NCBI RefSeq assembly: GCF_000221185.1 | Contig: NC_015865.1 | Span: 1,922,001-1,986,000, forward strand | Direction: 5' to 3' | DNA from: Thermococcus sp. 4557 | GTDB lineage: Archaea; Methanobacteriota_B; Thermococci; Thermococcales; Thermococcaceae | DNA: 64,000 nucleotides | Part shown: piece by piece, positions 51,776-61,441 of the stretch | Layout: each line of letters starts with the position of its first letter | How positions within the stretch are numbered: position 1 is the stretch's first letter | Translations under genes and position numbers: made by a program | The notes under the pieces: model-generated | Database searches by the model: none | The model's input: only the letters and a program-made list of their open reading frames with translations | Told to the model about the DNA's origin: nothing

Positions 51776-53782
51776 TCACTTCCTCTTCCTGAGGAGAACC
51801 GGGAGGAGTGCGAGGCCCACGATGAGGGCCGGGCCGCAGGTGCTTCCCCCGCCCTCGGTGGTCGTCTGGCTCGGGCTGCTGGTGCTGCCTCCTCCCACGG
51901 TGTAGGTCGCCTCGCCGGTGTTGCCGTAGAAGTCCACGGCGGTGACCTTCACGGTGAAGCTGCTGGCATCGACTCCCGGAACCTCGGTGAAGTAAGTGGC
52001 ATCGACACTGATGGGCTTCAGGGAGAACGCTGGATACTCCGCGATGACCTTTCCGTCGGAGATTATCTGGACCTTCATTTCCTTGATTCCAACGTTGTCA
52101 CCCGCGATTATGTAAACCTTGAAGTTCCGCCCGGGTTTTGGCTTGCCTGGGGAGAGGTAGCCGATTTTGACCTCCGGAGCCTGGGTGTCGGCTTCCTTGA
52201 CGACGGTTATCTGGCTGACGCCCTGGGGAACGGTGACGTTGAGGAGCATGTAGTAGGTGCCGCCAATCTCCCTCTCGCCCAGGACGGTGTAGGTTATGTT
52301 GGTGTGCTCGGGATCCACCTTGGCCCCCTCGGGTATCTCGAGGACGAAGGGGCCGCTGACTTCCTCGCCGAGCTCGTTCACGAACCTGGCCGCGGTTCCA
52401 TCCTCGCCGTTCTGCCTGTAAACTATGAACTTCTGCGGTATCGGGAGGGAGCTTATGCCCTCGTGGAGGACGTCCCCCGCGAGCGGGAACTTCACTGTGC
52501 CGTTGTCGTAGACGTAGATAACCTGCGAACCGTACCAGCTCGGGACGGTGTATCCCCTGTCCTGGTCGGCTTTGCTCGGCGGGTTGCTGGTCTTGTCGGG
52601 TGCGCCGGTGGTGGTGACGGTGTAGAACCAGTGCTCGTTGCCCTCCTTGTCGATGTAGAGAACCGGCTTGTCCTTGTGGATGTGTCCGGCGAGGACGAGC
52701 CTGATGTTGTACTTCTCGACGAGCTGGAGGAAGGTTCTGGCTATTTCATCGTACTCGCCGTTCTTGCCCTCCCAGTCCCAGCTTATGAACTTGGTCAGGG
52801 CGTTCCAGTCGCCGTCGTCAAAGGCCGTGTAGCCCTTTATGGTTCCGCCCCACTTGCCGTCGGGGGTGGTGTACCAGAACGGGTGGTGGACGAGGACTAT
52901 GACCGTCTTGTTGGGGTGGCTCTCAAGCACGTTCTCCATCCACTGGAGCTGCTCGAGTTCGGGGTGCCTCTCCTCACCGCGGCTGTCCAGGCCTATTATG
53001 AGGAAGTTGCCTATGACCTCGTAGAAGTATCTTGGACCAACGTACTTGGTGTAGTAGGTCGGGGGGTGGTCGTGGTTGCCCTTGATGCCTATGAAGGGCA
53101 TGCCAGCGGCGGTGCCGTGGATTATACCCGTGTCGAACATCTTGTATCCTTCGCTGTCGCCGTTGGTATCGACGTCGTCGCCGGTGCTTATTATGAGGTT
53201 AACCACGTTCTCGCCGCCCGCTCCGGTCATTGCGTAGTACGTCATGAAGCTGTCGTGGGCGGTGTAGCTGTGCATTGCGTAGGGATGCTCGCAGTACTTG
53301 AGTATCTCGGGGATGCTCTTCTGGAAGTACTCGCCGCAGACGAAGCCCATCTTTGAGCCGCTCGTGACGTGGAGGTCGCTGCCGTGGGCTATCCTGAGAA
53401 CCGTCGGGGCGTCCTTCATGACCCACACGCCGTTGGGTATCGTGACCTCGCCCTTATCGCTCCTGACGACGAGGAAGTAATCGTCCGGCACCGCGTCCTC
53501 GGGTATCTTGGCCTTGATGACGCCGTTCTCCGTGCCCACTATCTGGAGGTCGTAGGGCCCGTGAAGTATTGAGACTATCTGAAGGGAATCGATGGAAACC
53601 CCCTCGGCGGGGTGTATTTCAACTATGTCTCCGGGCTTTCCTATCGCTGGAATTCCCGGGAGCGGCTGAACGAGGATCTCTCCCGGCGTCACGCTGCTTG
53701 AAGCGGCCCAGACGGTGCTCACTGGAACCGCCGCTATGGTAAGCAGGGCCACCAAAAGAGCCATAAGCTTGCCTGCCTTCAT
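51776..53782 (-). CDS. Secreted metallophosphoesterase with CGP-CTERM anchor
   Basis: A 668-residue cell-surface phosphoesterase. A signal peptide (about 1-26), a beta-sandwich N-terminal part, then the calcineurin-like core: HGSDLHV, STGDDVDTNGDS, KGNHDHP, VHHPFW and LAGHIHKD are the metal-binding motifs. A beta-rich C-terminal region follows and the chain ends in STCGPA, a hydrophobic stretch and RKRK, the CGP-CTERM sorting signal of Thermococcales. It probably hydrolyses phosphate esters outside the cell. ATG 53782 has GGTGATACC upstream; a longer frame to 53854 lacks a signal peptide. Confidence 0.88.
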   Translation of the reverse strand: MKAGKLMALLVALLTIAAVPVSTVWAASSSVTPGEILVQPLPGIPAIGKPGDIVEIHPAEGVSIDSLQIVSILHGPYDLQIVGTENGVIKAKIPEDAVPDDYFLVVRSDKGEVTIPNGVWVMKDAPTVLRIAHGSDLHVTSGSKMGFVCGEYFQKSIPEILKYCEHPYAMHSYTAHDSFMTYYAMTGAGGENVVNLIISTGDDVDTNGDSEGYKMFDTGIIHGTAAGMPFIGIKGNHDHPPTYYTKYVGPRYFYEVIGNFLIIGLDSRGEERHPELEQLQWMENVLESHPNKTVIVLVHHPFWYTTPDGKWGGTIKGYTAFDDGDWNALTKFISWDWEGKNGEYDEIARTFLQLVEKYNIRLVLAGHIHKDKPVLYIDKEGNEHWFYTVTTTGAPDKTSNPPSKADQDRGYTVPSWYGSQVIYVYDNGTVKFPLAGDVLHEGISSLPIPQKFIVYRQNGEDGTAARFVNELGEEVSGPFVLEIPEGAKVDPEHTNITYTVLGEREIGGTYYMLLNVTVPQGVSQITVVKEADTQAPEVKIGYLSPGKPKPGRNFKVYIIAGDNVGIKEMKVQIISDGKVIAEYPAFSLKPISVDATYFTEVPGVDASSFTVKVTAVDFYGNTGEATYTVGGGSTSSPSQTTTEGGGSTCGPALIVGLALLPVLLRKRK

Positions 53783-53846
53783 GGTATCACCAAGAAAAGC
53801 TGAAATAAATCGGTTATAAGCTTTCCCTTGTCTGAGGGGCGCTCCT

Positions 53847-54443
53847 TTACCCATCTTCGTCCAGTGCCGCCCTCATAATCTCCGCCAGTTCCGAGCTCCC
53901 CCCAAACCGCCGGTAGGATGAATAGTTCTCGATTATCCTTCCTCGCAGCTTCCCGGCGGCCTCCGTCTTCCCGTTCCTCATCGCCACCTCCCACCGGGTG
54001 AAGTCCACGGCCATCTCCAGGAGGTGCCAGTCGGCCCTGCTCGGAGGTTTGGGGGGCAGTATTCCATCGATGGTTCCCTCCGGCTCCAGCGAACACCTCA
54101 AAACGGTGGTTTTCCCGAGATAATCCTCGTGGGCTTCCTCGGTGAACGTGACCGGTCCGTACACCCCCGGGAGTCCCCGTATCCACCTGTGCGCCCCCAT
54201 GTTCTCGAACTCAAGCTCCACCGGCAGGTTGAGGGCGAGCTTTACGATCAGCTCAACGTCGTTGGTCACCTGCACCGACGCGTATGGATGCTCCCTCAGC
54301 TCACCTGCGCTCTTTCCACCGAAGAGTTTGAAAAACAGCTTGTTCCCTCTCCTTACAACGCCCACTGGGGTGGCATTTGACCTCGTGACGAGCAGAACCT
54401 CGTAGACCTGCCCCTCGTTGAGGAACTCCAGAAATCCACGCAT
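53847..54443 (-). CDS. DUF447 family protein
   Basis: A 198-residue protein of archaeal family DUF447, a split-barrel flavin-reductase-like fold: VYEVLLVTRSNATPVGVVRR (about 13-32) and LFFKLFGGKSAGELREHPYA are typical. Members may bind FMN; the reaction is unknown. The C-terminal helical part (about 140-195) extends the barrel. ATG after GGTGGTCGC. It lies 31 bases downstream of the ABC ATPase gene and may be in the importer operon. Confidence 0.78.
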   Translation of the reverse strand: MRGFLEFLNEGQVYEVLLVTRSNATPVGVVRRGNKLFFKLFGGKSAGELREHPYASVQVTNDVELIVKLALNLPVELEFENMGAHRWIRGLPGVYGPVTFTEEAHEDYLGKTTVLRCSLEPEGTIDGILPPKPPSRADWHLLEMAVDFTRWEVAMRNGKTEAAGKLRGRIIENYSSYRRFGGSSELAEIMRAALDEDG

Positions 54444-54474
54444 GCGACCACCTAAATGAAATGGGAAAAGGGGT

Positions 54475-55539
54475 TTAAAGCCGCTGCTTCGGGAGGACGA
54501 TGATGTCGTCCCTCTCGACGTAGAACGTCACCTGCTGGAGCGGCCTGAGTCCCGCTATCTCCCTGTCGCTGATGGTTCTGGCGATGATCCTGGTGTCCCC
54601 GAAGAGACCGACGACCTCGATGAAGAATCCGTAGTACTCGATGAGGTCAACGGTTCCGGTGAATGAGACCGCGTTCTCGACGGGCTTGAGCTTTATCCTC
54701 TCAGGCCTGATGACTATGACGACGTCGTCGCTCTTGTCAGTGTAGTGGAGGCCGTCGAGCCTTATGCCCTCGAACTCGACGGAAACGCGGTCGCCGTTCC
54801 TCTCGACAACTTTGGCCGGGATGACGTTGGTCTTGCCCATGAAGCTGGCGACGAATTCAGTCCTCGGAGTCTCGTATATCTCCTTCGGTGTTCCCACCTG
54901 CTCGACGGTTCCGACGTTCATGACGGCAATCCTGTCGCTTATGGCCATGGCCTCCTCCTGGTCGTGGGTGACGTAGATGACGGTGATACCGAGCTCGCGC
55001 TGGATTCTCCTTATCTCCGAACGCATCTCAAGCCTGAGCTTGGCGTCGAGGTTGCTCAGCGGCTCGTCGAGGAGGAGAACCTTGGGCTCGACGACCAAAG
55101 CTCTAGCTATCGCGACACGCTGCTGCTGACCTCCGGAAAGCTGGGTCGGGTAGCGGTCCGCGAAGCCCTCGAGCTTGACGAGTTCGAGGGCCCACTCCAC
55201 CTTCTTCTTTATCTCGTCCTTTGGAAGCTTCTTGAGCTTCAGACCATAGGCGACGTTGTCGAAGACCGTCATGTGGGGCCACAGGGCGTAGTTCTGGAAG
55301 ACGAGCACCGCACCGCGCTTGCTGGACGGGAGGTAGGTGACCTCCTCGTCGCCGAAGTGTATTGTGCCGCTGTCCGGGAAGTCCAGACCTGCTATGATTC
55401 TCAGCGTCGTGGACTTTCCACACCCGCTCGGTCCGAGCAGGGTGAAGAGCTCCCCTGCCTTTATGTGAAGGTCTATCCCCTTAAGGGCAACCGTTTCTCC
55501 GAAGGTTTTGACGATGTTCTCAAGCTTGACGTCAACCAT
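54475..55539 (-). CDS. ABC importer ATP-binding protein (Fe/polyamine type)
   Basis: A 354-residue ABC ATPase of the MalK/FbpC/PotA class. Walker A GPSGCGKST, signature LSGGQQQRVAIARAL, Walker B VLLLDEPLSNLD and a C-terminal TOBE-type regulatory domain (about 240-350). It powers the permease encoded just upstream. ATG 55539 follows GGTGGT and overlaps the permease end region closely (permease stop at 55550), so the two are coupled. Confidence 0.92.
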   Translation of the reverse strand: MVDVKLENIVKTFGETVALKGIDLHIKAGELFTLLGPSGCGKSTTLRIIAGLDFPDSGTIHFGDEEVTYLPSSKRGAVLVFQNYALWPHMTVFDNVAYGLKLKKLPKDEIKKKVEWALELVKLEGFADRYPTQLSGGQQQRVAIARALVVEPKVLLLDEPLSNLDAKLRLEMRSEIRRIQRELGITVIYVTHDQEEAMAISDRIAVMNVGTVEQVGTPKEIYETPRTEFVASFMGKTNVIPAKVVERNGDRVSVEFEGIRLDGLHYTDKSDDVVIVIRPERIKLKPVENAVSFTGTVDLIEYYGFFIEVVGLFGDTRIIARTISDREIAGLRPLQQVTFYVERDDIIVLPKQRL

Positions 55540-55549
55540 CCCAACCACC

Positions 55550-57388
55550 TCATGTGAGACCTATGAATGAGTACCTCTGCTTGGTTATCACGTTCGCCAG
55601 GACTATGGCTATAATCTGCACCGTCATGAGGAAGACACCGAGCGCGGCCGCGAGGTTGGCGCTTCCAACGGCGCTCGTCATGAGCTCGACCATCCTGGCG
55701 GTTATCGGGTAGTACTCTGGGTTGATGGAACCGAGGGTGATGCCGACGCTGGTCTCGCTCATACAGTAGACGAAGCTCAGCATGGCTCCTCCAAGCAGGT
55801 TCAGGAGTATCAGGGGTATCAGAATTCCCGTCAGTGCCTTCCACCTTCCTGCGCCGAGGTTGAGCGCAGCCTCCTCGAGGGACACGTGAACCTGCTGGAT
55901 TCCGGCCGAGATGGAGCGCGCCGCGAAGGGCAGACGCCTGATCGAGTACGCCAGCACGAGAACCATCGCGGGGTTGAAGCCGAGCAGGTTCGTGGGGTCG
56001 AGGGGCGTGTCCGGGAACACCTTGGCGAAGAAGAAGAAGTAGCTCATCGCTATGACGATACCCGGAACGGCTATGGGTATCGTTGAGAGGCTGTCGAGAA
56101 CGGGTCCGAGCTGGCTCTTCTTGAACCTGCTGGAGGCGTAGGAGGCGGTGAGCGACAGGAGGAGGATGACGATTATTGCGGCGGTGGAATACATGATGCT
56201 GTTCATGATAACGCGTTCAATGTCCGGCTGGGTTATGATGCTCTGGATGTGCGCGGTGGTGAAGCCCTGAGGCCATGTTCCGGACCAGCTCTCGCTGAAG
56301 GCGAGGAGAACCACACCCACCTGCGGGAATATTGAGATGAGGAGCATAGGAAGGACGACGAGGTAGATGAGGACCGCCTGCCAGCCCTTGGGCTTGGCCA
56401 CGCGCGGCTTCCACCTTCCGCCCTTGCTGAGCATGGCGTACTGGCGCAGGCTGACGTACTTCCTGATTCCGAGGAACATCAGGATGGCGATGGTGAGCAT
56501 TATGAGCGCGAGGGCAGCGAGCTGCGGGCTTCCAACGTTGAAACCGCTGGTGAAGGCGCTGTAGATCTGGAAGGACATGAGCTTCCTGGCGAGCGGGTTG
56601 CCCTGGAAGACTATCGGCGCGGCGAGGTCCTCAAGGCTGAAGATTCCAACGAGGGTCGCTCCTGCCGCGATTCCCGGGAGGGCGAGCGGGAACGTAACGG
56701 TTCTGAAGAGGTGGAAGCCCCTGCTTCCAAGGTTCTCCGCCTGCTCCTCAAGGGTGGGGTCGATGTTGATGAAGCTCGCGTAGGCGTTGAGGTAAACTAT
56801 CGGGTAGTAGGTCATCGCCTGAGCGACTATAACGCCCACGAGACCGTCGATAACGATTCTGTGCGGGAATACGTGAAGGATATCGTAGAACAGCCAGTTT
56901 ATCAGACCGTTGGGAAGGAACATCTTCTTAACGATGAAGACGTTGACGAAGGGCGTAACGAGGAGCGGCACGAAGAGAAGAATCCTGACGATGTTCTTGC
57001 CCGGGAAGTTGTAGCGCGCCATGACGAATGCGAAGACGGTTCCCAGTATCGTGGTCAGGATCATGACGCTCAGGGAGACTATTATGGAGTTGAGTATCAC
57101 TCCGAAGTCAACGCCCTGGACATAGTAGATCTGCTCCCCGCTGGGCAGGGTGACAAGTCTGGAGAACTCCCCGGTCGGCCAGCTGATGTAGTACTCCGAC
57201 GTCAGTATGCTGGTGAACCAGTGGAAGGAGAAGTGACCGTTGTACTCGAAGGCCACCGCGAGCATTGCCAGCACTGGGATTATCAGGAAGGCCACCAGGT
57301 ACAGGAGTGGGAACAGGAACGAAGTCGTAACGACCGGATCGAACAGGGGTGTTCCAAAGAGTCTCTCGCTCCACTTGCTTACCTTCAT
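55550..57388 (-). CDS. ABC importer permease, double-length (FbpB-type)
   Basis: A 612-residue permease with two fused sets of about six helices, as in FbpB-type iron and related importers. Two EAA-type loops are visible: EEQAENLGSRGFHLF...LPLALPGI (about 211-235) and EEAALNLGAGRWKAL...IPLILLNLL (about 506-530). One polypeptide can therefore form the whole pore. It has its own TATA-like CTTTAAATAG (about 57452-57461), besides any read-through from the binding-protein gene. ATG after GGAGGTTGATG. Confidence 0.92.
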   Translation of the reverse strand: MKVSKWSERLFGTPLFDPVVTTSFLFPLLYLVAFLIIPVLAMLAVAFEYNGHFSFHWFTSILTSEYYISWPTGEFSRLVTLPSGEQIYYVQGVDFGVILNSIIVSLSVMILTTILGTVFAFVMARYNFPGKNIVRILLFVPLLVTPFVNVFIVKKMFLPNGLINWLFYDILHVFPHRIVIDGLVGVIVAQAMTYYPIVYLNAYASFINIDPTLEEQAENLGSRGFHLFRTVTFPLALPGIAAGATLVGIFSLEDLAAPIVFQGNPLARKLMSFQIYSAFTSGFNVGSPQLAALALIMLTIAILMFLGIRKYVSLRQYAMLSKGGRWKPRVAKPKGWQAVLIYLVVLPMLLISIFPQVGVVLLAFSESWSGTWPQGFTTAHIQSIITQPDIERVIMNSIMYSTAAIIVILLLSLTASYASSRFKKSQLGPVLDSLSTIPIAVPGIVIAMSYFFFFAKVFPDTPLDPTNLLGFNPAMVLVLAYSIRRLPFAARSISAGIQQVHVSLEEAALNLGAGRWKALTGILIPLILLNLLGGAMLSFVYCMSETSVGITLGSINPEYYPITARMVELMTSAVGSANLAAALGVFLMTVQIIAIVLANVITKQRYSFIGLT

Positions 57389-57493
57389 TGAGCATCAACC
57401 TCCGTTCTGCTTCTGACCATACCCGCCACTCTGAGTTGGTCGAGGTGGAGTCTATTTAAAGATTTCCAAGAATTTGTTGATTCGTCCGTATTG

Positions 57494-57509
57494 AAAAAGT
57501 GCCAAAAAA
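57494..57509 (-). terminator. T-rich terminator after the solute-binding protein gene
   Basis: On the minus strand two T-runs (six and five T) lie 30-45 bases after the stop of the binding-protein gene, the usual archaeal termination signal. The permease promoter lies further on, so the two units are partly uncoupled. Confidence 0.5.
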
Positions 57510-57538
57510 GAATGGAAATTCGCAGGGGGATATCAAAC

Positions 57539-58984
57539 TCAACCGAGCATGCTGTTGAGGTCGTCGAGCACCTTCTGGTACTTGTCCATGGCGCCCTGGC
57601 GCCACTCCTGGACGAGCTGGTCCTGGAAGTTCCTGTCCTTGACGATCCTGTCGTTTATCTTCTTGGCGTACTCCTCGGTGAAGGTAACTGTCTGACCGGT
57701 CTCGGGGTCCTTGAACTCTATCGGGGCGGTGAGCTCGTCCTTGAGCTGCTCGAACTGCTCATCGGTTATCTTGCCCTGCTTGTGGGCCTGGACTATGGCG
57801 ACCCATGCGTCGTGAAGCTTCTGGTTCGGGTCAACGAGGGTGGCCTTGAAGTAGTACTGGAGTGCGCTCACGGTCTCAAGGGCCCTCTTGTCGTCGAACT
57901 CGATTCCCTCGGCGTGTATGGCATCATCGTAGGCCTTCTCAAGGGCGGGCCTGGCTTCGCCGTAGGTCTTGCCCTCGTTCTGGCCCTTGAAGATGACGTC
58001 CGCGTAGGGCTTGGTGATGGTCATATCGAATATCTGCGGGTTGATCGGGAGCCTGTTGACGTCGGGGCTCATCCAGACGGCCTGACCCTCGGTGAGAACC
58101 CAGTATATGAAGGCCTGAGCCGCCTCGGGGTGCTTGGCGTTCTTGAGGAGTGCTATCGGGTCGCCGTTTATGATGCTCTCTCCCTTCGGAACGACGTAGA
58201 GACAGTCGGGGTTCTGCTGCATGGCGGTGTAGCCGTAGAAGTCGATGGTGTTTCCTGCCGCTATCTCACCGTTGATAACGGCGTCCCTGACGGCGTCGCT
58301 GGCGAGGTAAACCTTGGAGTTGGCCGTGATGAGGGTCATGATGCGCCAGCCCTCCTCCCAGCCGAAGGCCTGGAGGATAATCTGGTATATCCTGGTGTTC
58401 GAGGTGCTCCTGGTCGGGTCGGCTATTCCGTACTGCGGCGGGTTGAGGGCCCAGTCCTCACTCGCTATGTCCTCCCACTTGTCCGGTATCTGAAGGTTCC
58501 ACTTCTCGAGCTGCTTCTTGTTGACGGTGTATCCGAAGGAGGAGAGCGCCGCGGCTATCCAGTAAACTTTGCCGTCGTCGTCCTTCCTGACCATGGGCAT
58601 TCCCGCGAGCTCGGTGGGGAGCGGGTTGCCGAGGAGACCGAGAACCTTCTCGTCGGTTATCGGGGCGAGGTAGTTGGCCTTGTAGAGGTCGTCGAAGAGC
58701 GTCGGTCCGCCTCCCCAGCCAACGTCGGCGCCCTTCTCGATGTAGCTGGGCCAGAGGCTCTCCGGGACCTTGATGAACTTGATGTCCTCAATGTTGTACT
58801 GCTTGGCGACATCGCTCTGGAGGAAGGTCTGCTTGACCATGTACTGTATGGTCGCGTCGTGCCTGGTGACGATGACAAGGGTTATTCCGGAGGTTTCACC
58901 GCCGTTTCCTCCGCTTATGCAGCCGCTGGCCACGACGCTGAGGGCAAGAAGCAGGATAAAGCCAATTGCCACGGGCTTCTTCAT
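57539..58984 (-). CDS. ABC importer solute-binding lipoprotein
   Basis: A 481-residue extracellular binding protein. The signal sequence ends in a lipobox-like VASGCIS with C22 as the probable lipid-anchored residue, followed by a glycine/serine linker. The mature part is of the class that binds Fe(III), thiamine or polyamines (type-II periplasmic fold, TLVIVTRHDATI at its start). About 90 residues near the C-terminus (EWxxQ... LNSMLG helices) exceed the usual length. Gene order binding protein, permease, ATPase supports one importer; the ligand is unknown. Confidence 0.9.
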   Translation of the reverse strand: MKKPVAIGFILLLALSVVASGCISGGNGGETSGITLVIVTRHDATIQYMVKQTFLQSDVAKQYNIEDIKFIKVPESLWPSYIEKGADVGWGGGPTLFDDLYKANYLAPITDEKVLGLLGNPLPTELAGMPMVRKDDDGKVYWIAAALSSFGYTVNKKQLEKWNLQIPDKWEDIASEDWALNPPQYGIADPTRSTSNTRIYQIILQAFGWEEGWRIMTLITANSKVYLASDAVRDAVINGEIAAGNTIDFYGYTAMQQNPDCLYVVPKGESIINGDPIALLKNAKHPEAAQAFIYWVLTEGQAVWMSPDVNRLPINPQIFDMTITKPYADVIFKGQNEGKTYGEARPALEKAYDDAIHAEGIEFDDKRALETVSALQYYFKATLVDPNQKLHDAWVAIVQAHKQGKITDEQFEQLKDELTAPIEFKDPETGQTVTFTEEYAKKINDRIVKDRNFQDQLVQEWRQGAMDKYQKVLDDLNSMLG

Positions 58985-59055
58985 GGTTTATCACCTGGTT
59001 ATGTCAATCGTGGGTGGTTCGAGAAACTTAATAAAAAATTAATGGTTCAGCAAGC

Positions 59056-59062
59056 AAAAAAA
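59056..59062 (-). terminator. T7 run after the CGP-CTERM gene
   Basis: Seven A on the plus strand (seven T in the minus-strand RNA) lie 10 bases after the stop of the CGP-CTERM gene and just before the TATA-like TTTTTTATTAAG of the binding-protein gene (about 59029-59040). It would separate the two transcription units. Confidence 0.45.
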
Positions 59063-59071
59063 TGGAGGAGA

Positions 59072-60121
59072 TCACTTCCTCCTCCTGTAGAGGGCAAGCG
59101 GTATGAGGGCGAGACCGATCAGAGCCGCCGGGCCGCAGGTGCTTCCGCCCTCGCTGGTCTCTTCCTTGCCGAGGTTGCTCTGGACGGTTATGGCCCAGTG
59201 GATGAAGTTGGTGACGAACTGCGGGCCGTCGAGGTCAACGCCGTGGTAGGTCGGGCTCCACATCGGCTCGTAGCCGCCGTAGGGGGTCTCACCGCTGACA
59301 ACGAGGACGTTCTTCTTGTCCTCGAAGAGCTGGACGGCCATGAGCGGGAACTCGCCGACGTCACCGGCGGTGTAGGCCTGGGCCGCCGGGTCGGTGTTCT
59401 CAACGATCTGGCCGTCGGCGCTGGTGGTGACTATGATGTATATTCCATCGGCGATTCCGCCGTGGAGGCTCTGCCAGTTGCCGTTCTCATCGACGTAAGC
59501 AACGACACCCGGTCCGTGGAAGAGGACCTTGCCGCCGTTCTTGAAGTCCTTGGTGAGCATGTCCTTGTCGGGGGTTCCGCTGTCCGGGTTCACGAGACCG
59601 ACGACACGGTAGCCGGCTCCAGCGTTGCTGGTGGCGTCCTCAGCGGAGCACTGGTCGAGCCTGAGGTTGGCGCCGATGGCGTCGAGGATGGTGTTGGCGA
59701 AGTCAATCCTCTGCGGGCCGTCGCCGTAGTCAGAATCAGCCGCAACCCAGAGGATCCTGTTTCCGTCGTTCCACCACTGGACGATGGCCTGAACCTCGTC
59801 CGGGCTGAAGGCCTGGGTCGGCTGGCCGATGATAAGGAAGTCCACGTCCTTGATGGCGTCGTAGGTTATCTTCTCGCCGAGCTGATTGATTCCAAGCTCA
59901 TCGGCCTTGTCGGCCGGTCCTATGTAAGCCCAGCTGACGTCGCTGATGGTCTTTATCATTCCCTCAGCGAGAACGTTGCCGTCCTTGTCGGTCAGAACTG
60001 CCAGACCCTTGTCGCTCTCGCCGTGGGCGAGGTCAACACCGACGGTCGTAGCACTGGCCATGGCAAATCCAAAAACACCAAAGAAAACAAACACCGCAAG
60101 TATTATTGCAGCCTTCCTCAT
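59072..60121 (-). CDS. CGP-CTERM surface protein with GldG/DUF4350-like domain
   Basis: A 349-residue secreted protein. Signal peptide about 1-24; the mature part (TTVGVDLAHGESDKGLAV...) resembles the ABC-type GATase-like domain of GldG/DUF4350-type proteins, with DFLIIGQPTQAFSPDEV and WVAADSDYGDG. The chain ends in GGSTCGPA, a hydrophobic stretch and RRRK, the CGP-CTERM signal. It lies directly upstream of the importer genes on the same strand. Role unknown; surface display near the importer is inferred. Confidence 0.8.
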   Translation of the reverse strand: MRKAAIILAVFVFFGVFGFAMASATTVGVDLAHGESDKGLAVLTDKDGNVLAEGMIKTISDVSWAYIGPADKADELGINQLGEKITYDAIKDVDFLIIGQPTQAFSPDEVQAIVQWWNDGNRILWVAADSDYGDGPQRIDFANTILDAIGANLRLDQCSAEDATSNAGAGYRVVGLVNPDSGTPDKDMLTKDFKNGGKVLFHGPGVVAYVDENGNWQSLHGGIADGIYIIVTTSADGQIVENTDPAAQAYTAGDVGEFPLMAVQLFEDKKNVLVVSGETPYGGYEPMWSPTYHGVDLDGPQFVTNFIHWAITVQSNLGKEETSEGGSTCGPAALIGLALIPLALYRRRK

Positions 60122-60283
60122 GGTATCACCGGGTTATCTAAGGCCCAGGAAGTTATAAATCTTATGAAGTGGGAAGTTTTTCGATTCAGTTAAACTTTTG
60201 AGCCATCCCCGAAGCCGTCGGCTGTACTTCCCCCGCAGTAAAACCCTTAAAGGCTTGTACCGTTCAGGCTTCAGGTGGTGAGT

Positions 60284-61411
60284 ATGGACATTGAAAGAAG
60301 GATAGAACTCATCAAGAGAAAGCCAACGGAGGAGCTCCTGACGGAGGAAAACCTCAGGCACCTGCTCGAAGTCGGCGTTCCAATGCAGCACTACATCGGA
60401 TTTGAGATAAGCGGTTACATTCACCTCGGAACCGGACTCATGGCGGGAGCGAAGATAGCCGACCTTCAGAAGGCTGGAATCAAGACGAGAATCTTCCTCG
60501 CCGACTGGCACAGCTGGATAAACGACAAGCTCGGTGGAGACCTGGAGGTCATCCAGAAGGTCGCGCTTAGCTACTTCAAGGAGGGCATGAAGCAGAGCAT
60601 AAAGGTCATGGGCGGTGACCCTGAGGAGGTCGAGTTCGTCCTCGCGAGCGAGATACTCGAGAAGGGCGACTACTGGCAGACCGTCATAGACATCTCCAAG
60701 AACGTCACCCTCGCGAGGATGATGCGCTCCATAACGATAATGGGCCGCCAGATGGGGGAGGCCATAGACTTCGCCAAGCTCATCTACCCGGCGATGCAGG
60801 TTGCCGACATCTACTACCAGGGCGTCACCATAGCCCACGCCGGAATGGACCAGAGGAAGGCCCACGTCATAGCCATCGAAGTGGCTCAGAAGCTCAAGTA
60901 CCACGCCCTCGAGTGGAAGGGCGAGAAGCTCAAGCCGGTCGCTCTGCACCACCACCTCCTGCTCGGCCTCCAGGAGCCGCCGGTGTGGCCGATAGAGAGC
61001 GAGGAGCAGTTTAAGGAGCTCAAGACCCAGATGAAGATGAGCAAGAGCAAGCCCTACTCGGCGGTCTTTATCCACGACACACCGGAGGAAATCAAGCAGA
61101 AGCTCAGGAAGGCCTTCTGCCCGGCGAGGGAAGTCAGGTACAACCCGGTCCTCGACTGGGCAGAGTACATAATCTTCCGCGAGGAGCCTACGGAGTTCAC
61201 AATCCACCGCCCGGCCAAGTTCGGCGGCGACGTCACCTACACGACCATCGAGGAGCTCAAGAGAGACTTCGCCGAGGGCAAGCTTCACCCGCTCGACCTC
61301 AAGAACGCGGTCGCCGAATACCTCATCGAACTCCTCAAGCCGGTCAGGGACTACTTCGAGAGGAATCCTGAGCCGCTTGAGCTGATGCGGGAGATAAAGA
61401 TCACCCGCTGA
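60284..61411 (+). CDS. tyrS: Tyrosyl-tRNA synthetase
   Basis: A 375-residue class I synthetase charging tRNA-Tyr. HLGT (47-50) is the HIGH equivalent and KMSKS lies at 251-255. Sequence and length agree with the Pyrococcus horikoshii enzyme, including the N-terminus MDIE, which supports ATG 60284 (GGTGGTGAGT upstream) over the two GTG codons before it. Single gene with a TATA-like CTTAAAGG (about 60246-60253). Confidence 0.95.
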   Translation: MDIERRIELIKRKPTEELLTEENLRHLLEVGVPMQHYIGFEISGYIHLGTGLMAGAKIADLQKAGIKTRIFLADWHSWINDKLGGDLEVIQKVALSYFKEGMKQSIKVMGGDPEEVEFVLASEILEKGDYWQTVIDISKNVTLARMMRSITIMGRQMGEAIDFAKLIYPAMQVADIYYQGVTIAHAGMDQRKAHVIAIEVAQKLKYHALEWKGEKLKPVALHHHLLLGLQEPPVWPIESEEQFKELKTQMKMSKSKPYSAVFIHDTPEEIKQKLRKAFCPAREVRYNPVLDWAEYIIFREEPTEFTIHRPAKFGGDVTYTTIEELKRDFAEGKLHPLDLKNAVAEYLIELLKPVRDYFERNPEPLELMREIKITR

Positions 61412-61441
61412 TTCTTCTTTTCCTTTCAGCTGGTGGAGCCG

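Noticed and set aside
52304-53356. A 350-codon plus-strand frame opposite the metallophosphoesterase
   Set aside because: Shadow of a gene with intact metal-binding motifs on the other strand.
58988-59004. TATCAC half-sites before the binding-protein, CGP-CTERM and metallophosphoesterase genes as TGM sites
   Set aside because: Each is the complement of a GGTGATA ribosome binding site and lacks the second half-site.
57491-60193. A 900-codon open frame on the plus strand
   Set aside because: It runs antisense over the binding-protein and CGP-CTERM genes, which have signal peptides, good ribosome sites and family motifs. Long antisense frames are common in GC-rich coding DNA with few stop-complement codons.
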